Of a DNA stretch of 64,000 nucleotides, positions 59,131 through 64,000 are shown one piece after another (position 1 is the first letter of the stretch; the number at the start of each line of letters is the position of its first letter). The notes under the pieces were generated by a model. It had not been told where the DNA came from. It made no database searches and saw nothing but the letters and a program-made list of their open reading frames with translations. Source of the DNA: Talinum fruticosum. Taxonomy: Eukaryota; Streptophyta; Magnoliopsida; Caryophyllales; Talinaceae. Made by a program: the position numbers and the translations under genes. Location of the stretch: positions 3,100,001-3,164,000 of the forward strand of contig JAITYX010000022.1 of NCBI GenBank assembly GCA_021018815.1, given 5' to 3'.

Positions 59131-60286
59131 CAACCTTGCAGAAGACGACGAGATCATCCGTGCAGCCACCGTAGAGGCGAACCTCGTGGCGAGAACCAAC
59201 CGAGTGGATCCTGGATTCCGGAGCTTCAAGGCACTTCGTGCCAACAAGGAACCGATGCACGAATTTGAAGATGTTGCTGACGGAGAACATGTCTACATGG
59301 GAAATTCAACAACTGCCGGAGTGTTGGGTAAAGGGAAAGTTCTTCTCAATTTCACTTCGGCAAAAAGTTATGTTTGACTAATGTGCTGTATGTCCCTTCC
59401 CTCCGTAGAAACTTAGTTTCTGGTGGTCTTCTTAATCTTGCTAGCATTAAAGTTGTTTTAGATGGAGGGGTGGCTATCATCTCTCGGAATGGAGACTTTG
59501 TTGGAAAGGGATATCTGAATGGGGGTTAAAAGAGGGTTTATTTGTTCTAAATGTTGCCTCCGAAATTAATGGAGACTTGGACATGTTAATTTTGCTTCAT
59601 TAAAAAGACTTCGTAATATGCATTTAATTCCATCTGTTAATATTGAAAGCATATCGAAATGTCCTGTTTGTGTAGAAGCAAAATATGCTAAGAAACCGTT
59701 TAAGCCTCGTAACTAGTAGACAAAGCTGAACTACTAGAGTTAATTCATTCAGACTTAGCAGACTTCAAGAACACGGTTAGCAAAGGTGGGAAAAGATACT
59801 ATATTACCTTTGTAGATGACTACTCTAGATTCACTAGAGTATACCTCCTTAAATCTAAAGATGAGGTTAAAGAAATGTTCTTGAGATATAAAGCGAAGTA
59901 GAAAACCAACTAGATAGAAAGATCAAGAGGCTTAGATCTGATAGAGGTGGTGAATATGGAACCAATGCCCTTGCTGCTTTTTGTGCATCAAATGGAATAA
60001 TCCATGAGGATAGTGCCCCTATACTCCCCAACAGAATGGGATAGCTGAAAGGAAGAACAGAACTCTTAAGGAAATGATGAATGCTATGCTACTAAGTTCA
60101 GGCCTTTCGGATAACATGTGGGGAAGTCTGTTTTAACTGCTTGCTACATTCTAAACAGAGTTCCTCATAAAAAGTTAGACCAAACCCTATATGAACTGTG
60201 GAAAGGGTATGCTCCAAATTTGAGTACTCTTAAAGTATGGGGATGCTTGGCTAAGGTTCCTTTACCTAACTTCAAAAGACCCAATA
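59131..60286 (+). pseudogene. Copia protease and integrase region, frameshifted
   Basis: The protease active-site motif LDSGA occurs at about 59205-59222 after a W-I lead. The GAG-pre-integrase segment [14 protein letters not shown] is near 59660-59705. Integrase core motifs are HSDLADF (about 59748) and FVDDYSRFT (about 59811), followed by a GGEYGTNA segment near 59945. Stops and frame changes fall between the pieces. Confidence 0.75.
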
Positions 60287-62180
60287 TTGGTTCTAAGACC
60301 TTTGATTACTGTGTTTATTGGTTATGCTCAAAATAGTGCTGCATATAGATTCATGTCATTACCTGATCTTACCATTTCTGAATCTAGAGATGCTGTATTC
60401 TTTGAGCATGTGTTTCCTTTAAAGAAAAATGTGACCAATACTTTGCATGAAAATGTTAGATTGCCTGTTTCTAGTTCAGCATCTAATAATCAAATTGATG
60501 AGCCTAGAAGGAGTAAAAGGCGTAGAGTTGAACTCAACTATGGTCCTGACTTTATTACTTCCTTTCTAGTTGAGAACTTGGATGTTGATGCCATAACTGA
60601 TGAACTAGTGTCAATCTATCTTATTGAGGAAGATCCCAAAACCTATCAAGAGGCTATGAGGTCTATAGATGTCGGTTTACGGAAAGAAGCCATTAAAAGT
60701 GAATTAGATTCTATAGAGTCTAATAAAACTTGGGAGTTAGTAGACTTGCCCAAAGGTTGTAAGCCTATCAGTAGTAAGTGGATCTTCAAAAAGAAATTAA
60801 GGCCTGATGGTTCTATAGACAAGTATAAAGCAAGATTGGTAATTAGAGGGTTTAATCAAAAGAAGGGTGTTGATTTCTTTGATACCTATTCCCCAGTGAC
60901 CAAAATTGCCACCATCAGAATCTTAATTGCCTTAGCAGCTATCAACAATCTAGTTGTACATCAAATGGATGTAAAGACTGCTTTTCTAAATGGTGATTTA
61001 GAAGAAGAGATTTACATGTCTCAACCTGAGGGCTGTGAAATTCCTGGTCGGGAGCATAAAGTGTGTAAGCCGAGAAAATCCCTTTATGGTCTTAAGCAAG
61101 CTCCCAAACAATGGTATGAAAAGTTTGATAGCACTTTAAATCTAAATGGATTTATAGTAAATGCATCTGACTCTTGTGTTTATTCAAAATCCTTTGACTC
61201 AGATTGTGTGATCATATGCTTATATGTGGATGACATGCTAATTTTTGGTACTAACTTGCATGTTGTTAATGAGACAAAGAAAATGTTATCCTCACATTTC
61301 GAAATGAAGGACTTAGGAGAAGCCGACGTGATCCTAAGGGTCAAAGTCACAAAAACCAACAGTGGGTTTTCTTTCTGTCAGTCTCATTACATTGAAAAAA
61401 TCTTAAGGAGGTTCAACTGCTTTGAGGTAGTACCTGTTAGAACTCCCTATGACCCTAGCATACACCTTAAAAAGAACGAGAGGACCTAGTGTTTCTCAAT
61501 CTGAGTATGCTAAAATTATAGGAAGTGTCATGTATCTCATGAACTACACTCGTCCTGACATTGCTTATGCGGTTAGTAGACTGAGTCGATATACTCATAA
61601 CCCTAGTCGAGATCACTCGGGATGCCCTTTTTTGCTTACTAAAATACTTAAAAGGTACCATTAACTGGTGTTTGCACTTTAACAAATTTCCTGCTATGTT
61701 ATAAGGATTTTGTAATGCAAATTGGGTATCCGATAACGATGAAGTAAGCTCCACTAGTGGTTATGTGTTTATTTTAGGTGGAGGAGCTATTTCGTGGAAG
61801 TCCGCAAAACAGACTTGTATAGCTCGATCCACCATGGAATCTGAATTTATTGCTCTTGAGTTGGCAGGTCAAGAAGCGGAATGGTTAAAGAACCTATTGG
61901 CAGACATGCCAGTATGGGAAAGGAAAGGTACACCAATTTCTCTGCATTGTGACTCGCAGTCAGCAATCGGTGTTGCACACTAACAGATGTCCATAACGGA
62001 AAGAAGAGACATATCCGTATTAGACATGGTGTAGTAAAACAATTGCTGAAACATGGTGTTATTTCCCTTGAGTTTGTGAGATCCGAAAGAAACATTTCGG
62101 ACCCACTTACTAAAGGACTAACGAGACGAGTGGTACTCGAAACGTCGAGGGGATGGGACTCAAACCCATGGATTGAAGCG
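60287..62180 (+). pseudogene. Copia reverse transcriptase and RNase H region
   Basis: A 400-residue open stretch (60287-61489) carries the RT domain with WIFKKKLRPDGSIDKYKARL, QMDVKTAFLNGDL, SLYGLKQAPKQWYEKFD and the catalytic YVDD (61222-61233). The frame changes near 61470-61490 and again before the RNase H piece (61765-62180), which has [12 protein letters not shown] and MESEFIAL motifs and a DSQSAI segment. It is the best-preserved part of the element, but not one intact frame. Confidence 0.85.
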
Positions 62181-62776
62181 AGTATGGTGGATACCCTTTA
62201 GTGGTCAAACGAAACTATACTGAGACTTCATAAATACACTACACACCTATCCCTATGACATACTGGTAGTGTTTATAAAGGATGAGCTATTTATGCTCTT
62301 AATGATTCCATAGCCTACTAAGGTGGTGTTACTGAGAAGCACTTGATGGATTCACCGCAAATTATCTGTGAGGTTGAGCAACAATATGCTCTTAATAGTT
62401 CCATATCCATTATATGGTGGTCTATACTTGAGATAGACTTGATGGAACTACCTACGTAAGTGTGAAGGTTTGGCCACCTTCTATGAGAAACTTGGTATGT
62501 CTCTCTAGAGCACTTATGAGACCCGAGGTATGCGCATGACCTTTATAAAGCGCAAAATTTATCTATCGCGGAGTATGCACAAATTTGAAAGTTGATATGT
62601 GTTGTGGGGGCCTCGTCTAAGGTGTATCAAGTTCAAGACTAGTTCACTTGATTACAACTGGATGTTGCCTCATTTCACTATGTGTCAATTCAATCGAAAG
62701 ACATTGACATTTAAGTATTTACCCTTCCTATGCCCAGAAAAATCTTTTCTTCCTTTACATGCCATTTGTGGGGGAT
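62181..62776 (+). other. Copia 3' untranslated region and polypurine tract
   Basis: Non-coding, with an imperfect tandem repeat of about 80 bp around 'atgctcttaat' (about 62294 and 62388). The polypurine tract tgtggggga lies at 62767-62775, just before the 3' LTR. Confidence 0.7.
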
Positions 62777-63456
62777 TGTTGGAAAATGGCATGCCTTTCT
62801 TGTTCTTCTAAAAGTCCCACATTGAAGTTTTGCTAAGCTTCTCTTGGGTTTTTATATCTCCCTCTCTTGGCTACTATTTGAATATTATTATTATGGCTTG
62901 GGGGTTGAGGAGCGTATGGAACAAACACACGCGCGCGCGCGCCGCCCGCCCTCCCGGGCCGGGCGCGGCGCGGGCCTCGGGCCGCGGGCTGTGGGCCTAA
63001 CGTACATATTCTTTTTGGAGAAATCTTATTTGACTTTCGTTGACCGATTCCTCGCGTTATCGTTAGTCGGAGATTTTAGTGGCATAAAATCCTCGGTAAT
63101 GGAGAGATAAGCGGAGAAATATCCTCCACTTCCTCCTTGATTTTCTCCACTGCTTTTGCTCCAACAAGTCATATGTTTTCACTATAAATACTAAGCTTCC
63201 TCTCCTCATTTACACACACTCAATTCTCTTCCTCTCCTCTCTACTACTTCCTCTTCTCTGGGCATAGTTTCTGCATACTCCATTTCCTTTGCTTTCGAGT
63301 GCACGGAAGTAAAGCTGCTGTGGAAACCTTGGGGAGCAACCGGCTGTCACGATTGCACCGTGGTCGGGCCGTTTTGCTTTCAGGTCGGTGGTCATACCAC
63401 GACACAGACATTCTCCTCTTCTATTCTAGCCATTGGTAACGTCTTTAATTCCAACA
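62777..63456 (+). repeat. Copia 3' LTR
   Basis: 680 bp with the same ends as the 5' LTR and a TATAAATA at 63183-63190. It is about 33 bp longer, mainly because of an expanded GC-rich block at 62929-62990 (cgcgcg, gggccgggcgcggc words). Confidence 0.92.
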
Positions 63457-63770
63457 CGTATAACGCTCTTCAAACTCCAAGACTTCTTCTTCATGCCCTG
63501 TTAATCTCAGCTTGTTAACTCTTACTGCAATGGCGATTCCATAATTGAGCCCAAGAGAACTTGTCCTCTATGCAAACTATGAAGTATTACGCGAGGAGGT
63601 GTCAAGTACCTGGGATAAAATACTCATCAGAGAGGGAGTAAAGGGCACCTACTAGGAGGTGAGAGGATCCCTATAGATAGGGTATAGAGCTCTGCACTGC
63701 TATGGCGGAAAGCTAGGGTTTACTAGAGGCACCGCTAGAGAATCACTAGAGAGAAAAATTAGTCTAGCTT

Positions 63771-64000
63771 TATATAAAAAGTTAAATAAGAGTAACATTA
63801 ATAAAAAAGACTTGCACATTGACATACAAATTGGACTCCAAAAATTTAAACGCATAAATTATGATTGTAAAATTACTAAACAAAATTGAATAATTAAATA
63901 ACAAATTTATTCTTATATTTTTTTATCAAAAATAAATAAAAAAAGCTTCAAAAATCTATGTTATATATAAAGGAAGGAGCAAAGTTATGTATAAATTTCA
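63771..64000. other. AT-rich flank, no feature seen
   Basis: AT-rich DNA beyond the 5' end of the LINE. No gene or repeat boundary is visible. Confidence 0.4.

Larger units (their letters stand above)
57506..63456 (+). mobile_element. Full-length Ty1/Copia LTR retrotransposon (defective)
   Basis: Two LTRs (57506-58152 and 62777-63456), both TGTTGG...CCAACA, are flanked by the 5-bp duplication cgtat (57501-57505 and 63457-63461). Internal order is gag, protease, integrase, RT, RNase H, which is the Copia order. The reading frame is broken repeatedly. LTR identity is high outside one GC-rich block, so the insertion is fairly recent. It lies in ORF1 of the minus-strand LINE and is therefore younger than it. 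Confidence 0.93.
55996..63700 (-). pseudogene. LINE ORF1 (DUF4283/CCHC type), interrupted
   Basis: The pieces show the DUF4283 pattern of plant LINE ORF1: LVGKLWTMNHFNSEALKM, WKPYKGV, LHKNLFAF and EGPWTFDGYILLL in the middle piece; PLRRGLRIMVDGKQKWI and a zinc knuckle CYGCGLIGH in the last piece. The final Cys of the knuckle is missing. The presumed start codon context 'ccgccat' near 63706 reads ATA, not ATG. Stops occur inside. The protein normally binds the element RNA. It is split by the Copia element and the solo LTR. Confidence 0.75.
51905..63770 (-). mobile_element. Degraded L1-type LINE, split by two LTR-element insertions
   Basis: Read on the minus strand: a 5' leader and ORF1 start (63770-63462), ORF1 continued (57500-57175) and ORF1 end (56623-56000). 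Then ORF2 follows with endonuclease, reverse transcriptase, zf-RVT and RNase H parts (about 55995-51960), ending in an A-rich tail near 51905. When the Copia insertion (57506-63456) and the solo LTR (56629-57169) are left out, the ORF1 frame continues across both joins. Scattered stops and frameshifts make it inactive. About 5.3 kb is LINE-derived. I did not find the LINE's own target duplication. Confidence 0.85.

Noticed and set aside
1..64000. CRISPR arrays, operons, ribosome binding sites and tRNA genes
   Set aside because: The window is plant nuclear DNA with introns; no regular spacer arrays or tRNA cloverleaf candidates were seen apart from SINE heads.

Overview
The window is AT-rich nuclear DNA from a flowering plant, most likely a eudicot. 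The evidence is GT-AG introns, plant-specific gene families (BURP, dirigent, STP sugar symporter, DUF4378/TRM, plant MAGL/CSE hydrolase, cytosolic RPL35) and dense plant-type transposable elements (L1-type LINE, Copia, Helitron, Stowaway, SINE, TRIM). I could not name the species. Six host genes are supported; I rebuilt them exon by exon from splice sites, reading phase and family similarity. Layout from left to right: 1-5.1 kb repeats and AT-rich spacer; 5.1-6.6 kb BURP-domain gene (+); 6.8-10.1 kb a SINE and two non-autonomous Helitron-like elements; 10.4-12.3 kb STP-type hexose transporter (-) with an array of TATA motifs in front; 12.7-14.0 kb a large imperfect inverted repeat; 16.3-21.9 kb DUF4378/TRM-like gene (+); 24.1-27.1 kb a 3-kb element with terminal inverted repeats holding a broken FRIGIDA-like gene piece and a telomere-like array; 27.6-28.6 kb dirigent gene (-); 29.9-35.6 kb seven-exon MAGL/CSE-like hydrolase (-); 36.5-37.7 kb a Helitron-like element carrying a Stowaway MITE and a LINE tail; 37.7-48.6 kb repeat-rich spacer; 48.6-50.9 kb RPL35 (-) with telo-box and site II promoter motifs; 51.9-63.8 kb a degraded minus-strand LINE split by a solo LTR and by a full-length Copia element, each with a visible 5-bp target duplication. 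The genes look like an ordinary unlinked set: cell wall (BURP, dirigent, possibly the CSE-like hydrolase), sugar transport, microtubule/cortex organisation (TRM) and translation (RPL35). I see no operon-like or clustered pathway. Three otherwise well-preserved genes (BURP, STP, dirigent) carry four frameshifts in total. Each is explained by one missing base in a short homopolymer, and adding that base gives a coding length divisible by three. This points to homopolymer under-calling in the assembly, although true pseudogenes remain possible. The observations most worth follow-up are the tandem TATA promoter and an Asp-to-Arg change in the transporter, the 3-kb element with the FRIGIDA-like piece, the Helitron-like family with TA-microsatellite heads, and the nested LINE/Copia history.
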